Source: Streptomyces sp. CB01373 (GTDB lineage: Bacteria > Actinomycetota > Actinomycetes > Streptomycetales > Streptomycetaceae). Taken from it: a stretch of 64,000 nt of DNA. Under the pieces are notes generated by a model. It was not told the origin of the DNA. It made no database searches and worked only from the letters and a program-made list of their open reading frames with translations. Made by a program: the position numbers and the translations under genes. Below, piece by piece: positions 32,137 through 40,691 of the stretch. The stretch lies in contig NZ_NNBK01000006.1 of the NCBI RefSeq assembly GCF_002803075.1, positions 186,001-250,000 on the forward strand, given 5' to 3'. Positions within the stretch are counted from its first letter, which is position 1. Each line of letters begins with the position of its first letter.

Positions 32137-32967
32137 ATGACGGACGCAGCAGCGCTGCCCGGACAGCCCCGGGGCGGTGCACTGGCCGGGCCCGCCACCG
32201 CGCGGGCCGTCAACGTCCTCGCGCCGAACGCGTCCCCCATGACCCTGGACGGCACCAACACCTGGATCGTCTCGGAGCCGGACTCCGACCTGGCCGTCGT
32301 GATCGACCCGGGGCCGCTGGACGAGGGCCATCTGGCCCAGGTGGCCGCCACCGCCGAGGAAGCGGGCAAGCGGATCGCGCTGACCCTGCTGACGCATGGC
32401 CATCCCGACCACGCCGAGGGCGCCGCCCGCTTCGCCGAGCTGACCCGTACGCGCGTGCGTGCGCTCGACCCGGCCCTGCGGCTGGGCGACGAGGGGCTGG
32501 GCGCGGGGGACGTGATCAAGGTGGGCGGGCTGGAGCTGCGGGTCGTACCGACCCCGGGCCACACCGCCGACTCCCTCTGCTTCCACCTGCCGGCCGACCG
32601 CGCCGTGCTCACCGGCGACACGATCCTGGGCCGCGGCACGACCGTCGTCGCGCACCCCGACGGCCGTCTCGGTGACTACCTGGACTCGCTGCGGCGGCTC
32701 AGGTCACTCACGGTCGACGACGGCGTCCACACGGTCCTGCCCGGCCACGGGCCCGTCCTGGAGGACGCCCAGGGCGCCGTCGAGTTCTACCTCGCCCACC
32801 GGGCCCACCGGCTCGCCCAGGTCGAGACGGCCGTCGAGGCCGGTCACCGGACCCCGTCCCAGGTCGTCTCCCACGTGTACGCCGACGTGGACCGCTCCCT
32901 GTGGCCGGCTGCCGAGCTGTCGGTGCGCGCCCAGCTGGAGTACCTGCGGGGGCACGGTCTCATCTGA
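32137..32967 (+). CDS. MBL-fold metallohydrolase (LACTB2-like)
   Basis: A 276-residue metallo-beta-lactamase fold enzyme. The zinc motif THGHPDH gives His87, His89, Asp91 and His92; further ligands appear in PTPGHTADSLCF, TGDTILG and LPGHGPVLED. The C-terminal helical segment (SHVYADVDRSLWPAAELSV) matches LACTB2-like ribonuclease or hydrolase members. It sits in line with the RidA and NUDIX genes; they may be cotranscribed. A terminator follows. Confidence 0.92.
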   Translation: MTDAAALPGQPRGGALAGPATARAVNVLAPNASPMTLDGTNTWIVSEPDSDLAVVIDPGPLDEGHLAQVAATAEEAGKRIALTLLTHGHPDHAEGAARFAELTRTRVRALDPALRLGDEGLGAGDVIKVGGLELRVVPTPGHTADSLCFHLPADRAVLTGDTILGRGTTVVAHPDGRLGDYLDSLRRLRSLTVDDGVHTVLPGHGPVLEDAQGAVEFYLAHRAHRLAQVETAVEAGHRTPSQVVSHVYADVDRSLWPAAELSVRAQLEYLRGHGLI

Positions 32968-33005
32968 CGGCCGGCGACGAGCCCCGTACCGCTGCCGACG
33001 GCAAA

Positions 33006-33031
33006 GGCCCCGTCCCGGCCGGGACGGGGCC
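33006..33031. terminator. Terminator between MBL hydrolase and crp
   Basis: GGCCCCGTCCC (33006-33016) pairs with GGGACGGGGCC (33021-33031) around a GGCC loop. It lies between two convergent genes and can work for both. Confidence 0.85.
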
Positions 33032-33052
33032 CTCGAGGACCGCGGGAACGGG

Positions 33053-33727
33053 TCAGCGCGAGCGCTTCGCGAGGCGCTCCACGTCGAGCAGGATCACCGC
33101 GCGGGCCTCCAGGCGGAGCCAGCCGCGCTGGGCGAAGTCGGCCAGGGCCTTGTTCACGGTCTCACGGGAGGCGCCGACCAGCTGGGCCAGCTCCTCCTGG
33201 GTGAGGTCGTGCACCACGTGGATGCCCTCCTCGGACTGCACGCCGAAGCGGCGGGAGAGGTCCAGCAGGGCGCGGGCGACACGGCCCGGAACATCGGAGA
33301 AGACCAGGTCCGACATCTGGTCGTTGGTCTTGCGCAGGCGCCGGGCGACGGCGCGCAGCAGGGCGCCCGCCACCTCGGGCCGCACGTTCAGCCAGGGCTG
33401 GAGGTCGCCGTGGCCGAGGGCGAGCATCTTGACCTCGGTCAGCGCGGTCGCCGTCGCGGTGCGCGGGCCCGGGTCGAACAGCGACAGCTCGCCGATGAGC
33501 TCGCCGGGACCGACGACGGCCAGCATGTTCTCGCGGCCGTCCGGGGACGTGCGGTGCAGCTTGACCTTGCCCTCGGTGACCACGTAGAGCCGGTCACCCG
33601 GGTCGCCCTCGTGGAACAACGAGTCGCCTCGTGCGAGTGTCACCTCCGTCATGGAGGCGCGAAGCTCCGCGGCCTGCTCGTCGTCGAGCGCCGCGAAGAG
33701 CGGATTGCGCCGCAGAACGTCGTCCAC
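33053..33727 (-). CDS. crp: Crp, cAMP receptor protein
   Basis: A 224-residue CRP/FNR family regulator, the length known for Streptomyces Crp. An N-terminal cyclic-nucleotide-binding domain (GELIGELSLFDPGPRTATATA is the phosphate-binding cassette) is followed by a long dimer helix and a winged helix with recognition segment LAQLVGASRETVNKALADF. GTG 33727 has AAGGAG eight bases upstream; a longer open frame to 33796 has no such site. Crp controls germination and antibiotic production in S. coelicolor. A GTG-N6-CAC site lies upstream of the gene. Confidence 0.96.
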   Translation of the reverse strand: MDDVLRRNPLFAALDDEQAAELRASMTEVTLARGDSLFHEGDPGDRLYVVTEGKVKLHRTSPDGRENMLAVVGPGELIGELSLFDPGPRTATATALTEVKMLALGHGDLQPWLNVRPEVAGALLRAVARRLRKTNDQMSDLVFSDVPGRVARALLDLSRRFGVQSEEGIHVVHDLTQEELAQLVGASRETVNKALADFAQRGWLRLEARAVILLDVERLAKRSR

Positions 33728-33817
33728 GAGTTCTCTCCTTGTCGACCTGCTCAGAGGATCTTGCTCCCCCGTGTGCCAGGGGTCCGTGTTCCCCATTTTG
33801 CCGGACGGTCCAAACAG

Positions 33818-33831
33818 TGTGATCTGTCACA
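33818..33831. promoter_or_regulatory. Putative Crp-binding site upstream of crp
   Basis: TGTGATCTGTCACA: arms TGTGA and TCACA, containing GTG-N6-CAC. It lies about 90 bp before the crp start, in the region shared with the divergent nth gene. It suggests autoregulation; the arm spacing is two bases shorter than the E. coli consensus. Confidence 0.45.
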
Positions 33832-34035
33832 AGGATGCCGCACAGGTGTGCACGCTTACGCGGCAGGGGGCCAATCGGGGGCCGATCTCGGGGGTCCGGA
33901 GCGGATGTCGGTGCTGGGCTTTAGGCTGGCCGGGTGTCCAAATCGCCGGTGAGAGCGCAGGCCGAGGGGGCTGGGCGGGTGGTTGTACGTGAGGATTCCG
34001 CTGTGGGCGAACAAGAGTCCGACGATGGAACGAAC

Positions 34036-34998
34036 ATGGCAAAAGCGGCGAAAAGGGCACCGGTGAAGAAGGGCGCGGCTGGGAAGAAGGCGCCCTCCGC
34101 CAGGAGCGCGGCCCCCGTCAGGAAGGCCGTGGCACCGAAGAAGGTGACGGTCGCGCCGAAGAAGGCCACCGCCGCCGTCCAGAAGGCCGCGCCGGCGAAG
34201 ACGCTCGCCTCGAAGCCGCCGAAGAACGAGTCGCGTACGGCCCTGGTCCGCCGGGCCCGCCGTATCAACCGCGAGCTCGCCGAGGTGTACCCCTACGCCC
34301 ACCCGGAGCTGGACTTCGAGAACCCCTTCCAGCTGCTGGTCGCCACGGTCCTGTCGGCCCAGACCACGGACCTGCGGGTCAACCAGACCACGCCCGGGCT
34401 GTTCGCCAGGTACCCCACCCCCGAGGACCTCGCCGCCGCGAACCCCGAGGAGGTCGAGGAGATCCTCCGGCCCACCGGCTTCTTCCGGGCCAAGACCAAG
34501 TCGGTGATAGGCCTGTCCAAGGCGCTGGCGGAGGAGTTCGGCGGCGAGGTCCCGGGGCGGCTCGAGGACCTCGTCAAGCTTCCCGGCGTCGGCCGCAAGA
34601 CCGCCTTCGTGGTCCTCGGCAACGCCTTCGGCCGGCCCGGCCTGACCGTGGACACGCACTTCCAGCGGCTGGTGCGGCGCTGGCAGTGGACCGAGGAGAC
34701 CGAGCCCGACAAGATCGAGGCCGCCGTCGCCGCGCTCTTCCCCAAGAGCGACTGGACGATGCTCTCGCACCACGTGATCTTCCACGGCCGCCGCATCTGC
34801 CACGCCCGCAAGCCCGCGTGCGGCGCCTGCCCGATCGCCCCGCTCTGCCCGGCCTACGGCGAGGGCGAGACGGACCCGGAGAAGGCGAAGAAGCTGCTGA
34901 AGTACGAGAAGGGCGGCTTCCCCGGCCAGCGCCTCAAGCCGCCGCAGTCCTACCTGGACGCGGGCGGCCGGCCGGCACCGCCGCTGGGGGCCGGATGA
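34036..34998 (+). CDS. nth: Endonuclease III (DNA glycosylase/AP lyase)
   Basis: A 320-residue enzyme. The catalytic core begins near residue 70: helix-hairpin-helix [14 protein letters not shown] with catalytic Lys188, Asp206 in TVDTHF, and the iron-sulfur loop C-x6-C-x2-C-x5-C (Cys255, 262, 265, 271). It excises oxidised pyrimidines. The first 65 residues are an extra Lys/Ala/Pro-rich, histone-H1-like tail ([19 protein letters not shown]). I use ATG 34036; a GTG at 33934 in frame would add 34 non-conserved residues. NUDIX and protease genes follow on the same strand. Confidence 0.93.
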   Translation: MAKAAKRAPVKKGAAGKKAPSARSAAPVRKAVAPKKVTVAPKKATAAVQKAAPAKTLASKPPKNESRTALVRRARRINRELAEVYPYAHPELDFENPFQLLVATVLSAQTTDLRVNQTTPGLFARYPTPEDLAAANPEEVEEILRPTGFFRAKTKSVIGLSKALAEEFGGEVPGRLEDLVKLPGVGRKTAFVVLGNAFGRPGLTVDTHFQRLVRRWQWTEETEPDKIEAAVAALFPKSDWTMLSHHVIFHGRRICHARKPACGACPIAPLCPAYGEGETDPEKAKKLLKYEKGGFPGQRLKPPQSYLDAGGRPAPPLGAG

Positions 34999-35127
34999 CA
35001 GCGGCGGAACGATCTCGGTGCCGTCGGGCGTTGGACACGGCGGGATGCCGAGGAGCTCGGGCGCGCGACACGGCAGCACCCCGAGGGGTACTGCTGGACG
35101 GCGGGCAGGGCGGCGAGGGGAACGGGG

Positions 35128-35838
35128 GTGGCGATGACGCGGGCCAGTGAGGCGAGCGGGACGCAGGGCGGCTCGGTGGCGCTCAGCACGGAAGGGCTGC
35201 CCGGCTGGCTCGAGCCGGTCGCACGTGTGGCCGAGACGGTCCGGCCGGTCCAGCTGAGCCGCTTCCTGCCGCCGAAGGACGGCGCCGGGCGCCAGTCCGC
35301 CGTCCTGATCCTCTTCGGCGAGGCCGAGCGCGGACCCGAACTGCTGCTCATGGAGCGGGCGAGCTCGCTGCGCTCGCACGCCGGCCAGCCGTCGTTCCCC
35401 GGCGGGGCGCTCGACCCCGAGGACGGCGACCCGCAGGGCGAGGGCCCGCTGCGGGCCGCACTGCGCGAGGCCGAGGAGGAGACCGGGCTCGAACCGGGCG
35501 GGGTCCAGCTGTTCGGCGCGCTGCCCCGGCTGTACATCCCGGTCAGCGGCTTCGTGGTCACGCCCGTGCTCGGCTGGTGGCGCGAGCCCAGCCCGGTGGG
35601 CGTCGTCGACCCTGCGGAGACCGCACGCGTGTTCACCGTGCCCGTGGCGGATCTCACGAACCCCGACAACCGGGCCACGACCGTCCATCCCAGCGGCCAC
35701 CGAGGTCCGGCATTCCTGGTCGAATCGGCCCTTGTGTGGGGCTTCACCGCCGGGATCATCGACCGCGTGCTCCACTACGCGGGCTGGGAGCTGCCCTGGG
35801 ACCGCGACAAGCAGGTCCCGCTCGACTGGGGGTCGTGA
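35128..35838 (+). CDS. NUDIX CoA pyrophosphatase-like hydrolase
   Basis: A 236-residue NUDIX enzyme with the extended CoA pyrophosphatase signature: LLLMERASSLRSHAGQPSFP before the box, then FPGGALDPEDGD and REAEEETGLEP with the catalytic glutamates. This LRSHAGQ/FPGG arrangement is diagnostic of NudL/NUDT8-type CoA diphosphatases. GTG 35128 has GAGGGG seven bases upstream; ATG 35134 is a close alternative. It lies between nth and the MarP-like protease, a common actinobacterial order. Confidence 0.92.
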   Translation: MAMTRASEASGTQGGSVALSTEGLPGWLEPVARVAETVRPVQLSRFLPPKDGAGRQSAVLILFGEAERGPELLLMERASSLRSHAGQPSFPGGALDPEDGDPQGEGPLRAALREAEEETGLEPGGVQLFGALPRLYIPVSGFVVTPVLGWWREPSPVGVVDPAETARVFTVPVADLTNPDNRATTVHPSGHRGPAFLVESALVWGFTAGIIDRVLHYAGWELPWDRDKQVPLDWGS

Positions 35839-35936
35839 CAGGGTGGGCACCGCTGCGGTGCTCCCGGGGGCGGAACTCCAGGAAGACACCGGCCGGCCTG
35901 GGGTGATGGGAACATGATGAGGCGAGGCTCGACGCG

Positions 35937-37136
35937 GTGAACGTGCTGGACATCCTGCTGCTGATCGCCGCCGCGTGGTTCGCGGTCGTGGGCTATCGCC
36001 AGGGATTCGTCGTCGGCATCCTGTCGGTGATCGGCTTCCTGGGCGGCGGTCTCCTCGCCGTCTACACGCTCCCGGTGATCTGGGACGCGATGACGGACAA
36101 CACGCCGGTCAGCACCACCGCGGCCGTCGTCGCGGTCATCGTCGTGATCGTCTGCGCCTCGATCGGCCAGGCCCTGACCACCCACCTCGGCAGCAAGCTG
36201 CGCGTGTACATCACCTGGTCACCGGCCCGTGCCCTGGACGCGACCGGCGGCGCCCTGGTCAACGTCGTCGCCATGCTGCTGGTCGCCTGGCTGATCGGCT
36301 CGGCCCTCGGCGGCACGACGATACCGACGCTGGGCAAGGAGGTGCGCAACTCCCGGGTGCTGCTCGGAGTCTCCGAGGTGCTGCCCGCGCAGGCCGACAC
36401 CTGGTTCGCGGACTTCACCTCCGTCCTCGCGCAGAACGGCTTCCCGCAGGTCTTCAGCCCGTTCGCCAACGAGCCCATCACCGACGTGCAGCCCCCGGAT
36501 CCGGCGCTGGCGAACAGCGTCGTCGCCCTGCGCGCCAAGCAGTCCGTCGTCAAGGTCATGGGCACCGCGCGCAGTTGCGGCAAGGTGCTGGAGGGCAGCG
36601 GCTTCGTCTTCGGCAACCGCCGCGTCATGACCAACGCGCACGTCGTGGGCGGGGTCGACGAACCCACCGTGCAGATAGGCGGCGAGGGGCGGAAGTACGA
36701 CGCCACCGTCGTCCTGTACGACTGGCACCGCGACATCGCCGTGCTCGACGTGCCGGACCTGAAGGCGCCGGCCCTGAAGTTCACCGGCACGGACGCGCAC
36801 AGCGGCGACGGCGCGATCGTCGCCGGCTTCCCGGAGAACGGGTCGTACGACGTCCGGGCCGCGCGGGTGCGCGGCCGCATCACGGCCAGCGGCCCGGACA
36901 TCTACCACCGCGGCACTGTGCGCCGGGACGTCTACTCGCTGTACACGACCGTGCGCCAGGGCAACTCCGGCGGCCCGCTGCTCACGACCGACGGCAAGGT
37001 GTACGGGGTGGTGTTCGCCAAGTCCCTCGACGACGCCGACACCGGCTACGCGCTCACGATCGACGAGATCCAGCAGGACATCGCGCGGGGTCGTACCGCG
37101 GACCAGCAGGTGGGCAGCGACGACTGCGCGCTGTAG
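35937..37136 (+). CDS. MarP-like membrane serine protease (CvpA + trypsin-like)
   Basis: A 399-residue protein. Four N-terminal helices form a CvpA/colicin V production-like domain (residues 1-125), followed by an extracytoplasmic trypsin-like protease with catalytic His235 (TNAHVV), Asp266 (DIAVLD) and Ser344 (QGNSGGPLL). Two cysteines (ARSCGK and SDDCAL at the end) could form the redox-sensitive disulfide described for the mycobacterial acid-resistance protease MarP. In M. tuberculosis marP also follows a nudix gene and nth, supporting orthology. Likely role: periplasmic stress/pH response. Confidence 0.92.
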   Translation: MNVLDILLLIAAAWFAVVGYRQGFVVGILSVIGFLGGGLLAVYTLPVIWDAMTDNTPVSTTAAVVAVIVVIVCASIGQALTTHLGSKLRVYITWSPARALDATGGALVNVVAMLLVAWLIGSALGGTTIPTLGKEVRNSRVLLGVSEVLPAQADTWFADFTSVLAQNGFPQVFSPFANEPITDVQPPDPALANSVVALRAKQSVVKVMGTARSCGKVLEGSGFVFGNRRVMTNAHVVGGVDEPTVQIGGEGRKYDATVVLYDWHRDIAVLDVPDLKAPALKFTGTDAHSGDGAIVAGFPENGSYDVRAARVRGRITASGPDIYHRGTVRRDVYSLYTTVRQGNSGGPLLTTDGKVYGVVFAKSLDDADTGYALTIDEIQQDIARGRTADQQVGSDDCAL

Positions 37137-37464
37137 ACCCGCCCGGCCGGTGCCGGGTCAGCTGCGGCTGTGACGCAGGCGCACGGAGACCCAGCGCGCT
37201 CGGCGGCGCAGGATGCGCGGAATGCCCACCCTTGGATCCGTGTCCGTCAGCTGCGGAGTGCCGCGCTGGTGGGAGTTGGGACCGTTCACCGAACGGCGGG
37301 TGCGTGCTACGTCGTTGTAGTCGTGCGTCCAGCCCATACCGGGACGTCTGCCCCCGCCCCATGGTCGATAACCGCCCGCGGACTCCCCAATTGGCCTATG
37401 CGCCGGGCAATTGGCAGTTCGCAGGACAGTTGTTCACGTTCGGATACCGGGCGCATCGGCCGGG
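37137..37464. other. Intergenic region, no gene supported
   Basis: 328 bp between convergent genes. Short frames exist on both strands but lack ribosome sites and family features. Composition falls to moderate G+C around 37380-37450, with a repeated AATTGGC. I see no clear terminator stem. Confidence 0.4.
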
Positions 37465-38415
37465 TCACCGATCCGGTTCGGGGTCTTTCAGCCAGTTGAC
37501 CAGCTCCGTCGAGAACGCCACCGGGTCCTCTTCGTGCGGGAAGTGGCCGAGGCCGTCGAAGAGGCGCCAGCGGTAGGGGGCTTCGACGTACTCGCCCGAG
37601 CCGGCCGCGCTGCGCGTGCGCTGGACGGGGTCGAGGGAGCCGTGCAGATGCAGTGTCGGAACGCGCACCGGCCGCCTCATCCGGCGGTAGAACTGGATGC
37701 CGTCGGGCCGTGCCAGGGAGCGCACCAGCCAGCGGTACGGCTCGACGGAGCAATGTGCCGTCGAGGGGATGCACATGGCGCGGCGGTACGTCTCCACCGC
37801 CTCGTCGTCCGGCAGCCGCGGCCCCGACCAGTCCCGTACGAGCCGGGCCACCAGGGCGCCGTTGTCCGCGGTGAGCTGCCGCTCGGGGATCCAGGGCCGC
37901 TGGAACCCCCAGATGTAGGAACTCGCCGCGGTCTGCCGCATGTCCCCGAGCATCGCCGAACGCCAGCGCCTGGGGTGCGGCATCGAGGCCACCGCGAGCC
38001 GCCGCACCAGCTTGGGGCGCATCGCGGCCGCCGTCCACGCCAGATAGCCGCCGAGGTCGTGGCCGACCAGCGCGGCGTCCGGTTCGCCGAGCGAGCGGAC
38101 CACGCCGGTGATGTCCAGGGCGAGGTTGGCCGGGTCGTAACCGCGGGGCGTACGGTCGCTGCCGCCCACGCCGCGCAGGTCCATCGCGACGGCCCGGAAA
38201 CCGGCGTCGGCGAGCGCGACCAGCTGATGCCGCCAGGTCCACCAGAACTGCGGGAAGCCGTGCAGCAGCAGGACCAGCGGTCCGTCGCCCAGCTCGGCGA
38301 TGTGGAAGCGGGCGCCGTTGGCCGCGACGTCCCGGTGCGTCACCTTCCTGCCGCCGGGCAGGCCGATCCGGACGACCGGCGTCGATTGCGCCGAAGGGGT
38401 GGCGGGCTCCGTCAT
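37465..38415 (-). CDS. Alpha/beta hydrolase, epoxide hydrolase-like
   Basis: A 316-residue alpha/beta-hydrolase. The oxyanion motif HGFPQFWWTW and the nucleophile elbow VGHDLGG, with Asp120 in place of Ser, are the marks of epoxide hydrolases and haloalkane dehalogenases. His291 (GLGHFPHEED) and Asp262 (HGSLDPV) would complete the triad. The HGFPQFWW form and the RGVGGSDR segment favour epoxide hydrolase. Cytoplasmic. Its ATG overlaps the stop of the upstream holin-like gene by four bases. Confidence 0.9.
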   Translation of the reverse strand: MTEPATPSAQSTPVVRIGLPGGRKVTHRDVAANGARFHIAELGDGPLVLLLHGFPQFWWTWRHQLVALADAGFRAVAMDLRGVGGSDRTPRGYDPANLALDITGVVRSLGEPDAALVGHDLGGYLAWTAAAMRPKLVRRLAVASMPHPRRWRSAMLGDMRQTAASSYIWGFQRPWIPERQLTADNGALVARLVRDWSGPRLPDDEAVETYRRAMCIPSTAHCSVEPYRWLVRSLARPDGIQFYRRMRRPVRVPTLHLHGSLDPVQRTRSAAGSGEYVEAPYRWRLFDGLGHFPHEEDPVAFSTELVNWLKDPEPDR

Positions 38416-38906
38416 GAGGTCGAGCGTGCCACAGCCTCGATGGCCGCGGGGGAGCGGTCCTCCAGGGCGGCCGGCTCCGGACGCGGGTGCGGCTTGGCGT
38501 TCTGGAGCACTCCGGCCGTCGCCTTCATGGACGCGGCGACCTTCTGCGGACCCTGGCTCTTCTTCGCCTTCTTCGCCATGAGCACGCCGATCAGCACCAG
38601 TACGAGGGCGATCAGGCAATTGGCCCCGAAGGACACCAGGAAGCAGAGGGCGAGGTTCCAGTTGGTCCAGGTGCGAACGCCGTACGCCAGCGCGAAGTTG
38701 AGCATCGGCAGGGAGAACAGCAGCAGCGCACCGGCCACGCTGAACGCCCCGCCGCTGGTCGCGCCGCGCTTGAAGTCCTGCCGAAGCTGGGCCTTGGCCA
38801 GTGCGATCTCGTCGTGCACCAGCGCCGACATCTCGGTGGTCGCCGAGGCGAACAGCTGGCCGATGCTGCGTTCGGCGCCGACCGGGCTGCCGTCGGGTGC
38901 GCTCAT
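38412..38906 (-). CDS. Actinobacterial holin-X/DUF1469 family membrane protein
   Basis: A 164-residue protein with an amphipathic N-terminal region (IGQLFASATTEMSALVHDEI, the family hallmark), two membrane helices (residues 67-90 and 102-127), and a basic C-terminal tail starting KKAKKSQGPQKV. This is the phage_holin_3_6 (DUF1469) pattern; the name does not imply lysis. ATG 38906 has GGAGAGGA upstream. It is coupled to the epoxide-hydrolase-like gene. Confidence 0.85.
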   Translation of the reverse strand: MSAPDGSPVGAERSIGQLFASATTEMSALVHDEIALAKAQLRQDFKRGATSGGAFSVAGALLLFSLPMLNFALAYGVRTWTNWNLALCFLVSFGANCLIALVLVLIGVLMAKKAKKSQGPQKVAASMKATAGVLQNAKPHPRPEPAALEDRSPAAIEAVARSTS

Positions 38907-39026
38907 CGCGGTCTTCCTCTCCTGCCTGACTGCGGACTCTGTTCCCTCGGTCTTCGTCCGGCTGCTGCCGCTGCCTGACTTCTGCCCGACTGGGAACGCT
39001 CCTGTCATTTGTACCGTCCCGTCAGA

Positions 39027-40469
39027 TCATGCCGGACCGCCGTCCTCCTCGCCTGCCCCGCCCGGCACTTCGGCAAGCCCCCCGCTCCCTTCGGCCGTTT
39101 TCGCCTCGGCGAGCCGGCGGTGCTCGGCGGCCTTCCGCTCGTGCATCTCGGCCATGCGCAGGTGGTAGGCGGGGTCGTCCTGCTCGTAGACGTCCGGGAT
39201 GCCGTCGAGGTCCTCGTCCCGCTCCTCGGACTCGCACAGCTTCCGGTACCGGGCGTTGCGCATCTTCAGCAGAACGGTGGCCAGGATCGCCGCGATGAGG
39301 GAGCCGGTGAGGACGGAGGCCTTGACCTCGTCGGTGAGCGCCGCGTCGCCGGTGAAGGCGAGTTCGCCGATGAGTAGGGAGACGGTGAAGCCGATCCCGG
39401 CGAGCGTGGCCACGGCGAACAGGTCGGCCCAGGCGAGGTCCTCGCTGAGCGACGCCCTGGTGAAACGGGCGGTGAGCCAGGTCCCGCCGAAGATGCCGAC
39501 GGTCTTGCCGACGATCAGTCCGAGGACGACGCCGAGTGTCTCGGGCCGGGTGAACACGTTGGCCAGCGCCCCGCCCGAGAGGGAGACGCCCGCGCTGAAC
39601 AGGGCGAACAGCGGCACCGCCAGGCCCGCCGAGAGGGGCCGCACGAGGTGTTCGATGCGCTCGCCGGGGGAGGCCTTCTCGTTCTCGTGGGGGGCACAGC
39701 GCAGCATCAGGCCCATCGCGACGCCCGCAATGGTGGCGTGCACGCCGCTGTTGTACATCAGCGCCCAGATGACCAGGCCGAGCGGCACGTACACGTACCA
39801 GCCGCGCACGCCCTTGCGCAGCAGCAGCCAGAAGACGACGAGTCCGGCCGCCGCCCCGCCCAGCGCGGCGAAGTTCAGGTGGCCGGTGAAGAAGACGGCG
39901 ATGACCAGGATCGCGAACAGGTCGTCGACGACCGCGAGCGTCAGCAGGAAGGCGCGCAGGGCGCTGGGCAGCGAGGTGCCGATGACCGCGAGCACGGCGA
40001 GCGCGAACGCGATGTCCGTCGCGGTCGGCACCGCCCAGCCGCCGAGCGAGCCGCCCGAGCCGAGGTTGGTCAGGACGTAGACGACGGCCGGTACCGCCAT
40101 GCCGCACAGCGCGGCGATCACCGGCAGGATCGCGGCCTTGGCGTCTTTCAGGTCCCCGGCCACCAGTTCGCGCTTGAGCTCGATCCCGGCGACGAAGAAG
40201 AACACGGCGAGCAGTCCGTCGGCGGCCCAGTGCTCCACGGAGAGGTTCAGGCCGAGGGAGGCGGGGCCCAGGTGGAAGTGCCCGACGCTCTCGTAGCTGC
40301 CGCGCAGGGCGGGGATGTTCGCCCAGAGCAGGGCGGCGACCGCGGCGAGCAGGAGGATCACACCACCGACGGTCTCGGTGCGCAGCGCGTCCGCCACGAA
40401 GTTCCGCTCGGGCAGGGACAGGCGGCCGAGGAACTTGCGTGCGGGGGTGTCGGTGCGGGGCGCGGTCAC
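39027..40469 (-). CDS. nhaA: Na+/H+ antiporter NhaA
   Basis: A 480-residue antiporter with about 12 helices. Key residues are visible in TLAVVDDLFAILVIAVFF (the paired aspartates of the ion site), ATDIAFALAVLAV and ELKRELVAGDLKD. GTG 40469 is preceded by GGAGG five bases upstream, so a longer frame to 40502 is rejected. The last 75 residues are an unusual hydrophilic extension containing DEDLDGIPDVYEQDD, similar to a calcium-binding thrombospondin type 3 motif, then a coiled-coil-like Glu/Lys/Ala run. It exports Na+ in exchange for protons. Confidence 0.94.
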   Translation of the reverse strand: MTAPRTDTPARKFLGRLSLPERNFVADALRTETVGGVILLLAAVAALLWANIPALRGSYESVGHFHLGPASLGLNLSVEHWAADGLLAVFFFVAGIELKRELVAGDLKDAKAAILPVIAALCGMAVPAVVYVLTNLGSGGSLGGWAVPTATDIAFALAVLAVIGTSLPSALRAFLLTLAVVDDLFAILVIAVFFTGHLNFAALGGAAAGLVVFWLLLRKGVRGWYVYVPLGLVIWALMYNSGVHATIAGVAMGLMLRCAPHENEKASPGERIEHLVRPLSAGLAVPLFALFSAGVSLSGGALANVFTRPETLGVVLGLIVGKTVGIFGGTWLTARFTRASLSEDLAWADLFAVATLAGIGFTVSLLIGELAFTGDAALTDEVKASVLTGSLIAAILATVLLKMRNARYRKLCESEERDEDLDGIPDVYEQDDPAYHLRMAEMHERKAAEHRRLAEAKTAEGSGGLAEVPGGAGEEDGGPA

Positions 40470-40611
40470 GGGAGCCTCCGGTCGGTGGGCATGGCGAATC
40501 ACATGCCGACCAGACTTCCCGGCGCACCTGAGGGTTTGTTCCGTTGTGTTGTCCCGCCCACCATACCCAAGGCGGGGCCGAGCGGGGCCGGCGTTCCTTT
40601 CGCCGGTGCGG

Positions 40612-40648
40612 AAGGGGCACCGGGCGCTTGTCGCGCCGAGTGCCCCTT
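40612..40648 (-). terminator. Terminator of acsA
   Basis: An interrupted stem: AAGGGGCAC (40612-40620) with GTGCCCCTT (40640-40648), and GGCGC with GCGCC inside. It is 44 bp after the acsA stop on the minus strand. Confidence 0.8.
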
Positions 40649-40691
40649 GACGCCGTACTCAGTCCTCGCCCGGATTCCGGGCGGTCCCCGC

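Noticed and set aside
33728..33796. N-terminal extension of Crp
   Set aside because: The GTG at 33727 has AAGGAG at ideal spacing and gives the known 224-residue length.
37170..37499. 109-codon plus-strand frame after the MarP-like gene
   Set aside because: No ribosome site, Arg/Ser/Ala-biased shadow composition, and it runs into the convergent hydrolase gene.
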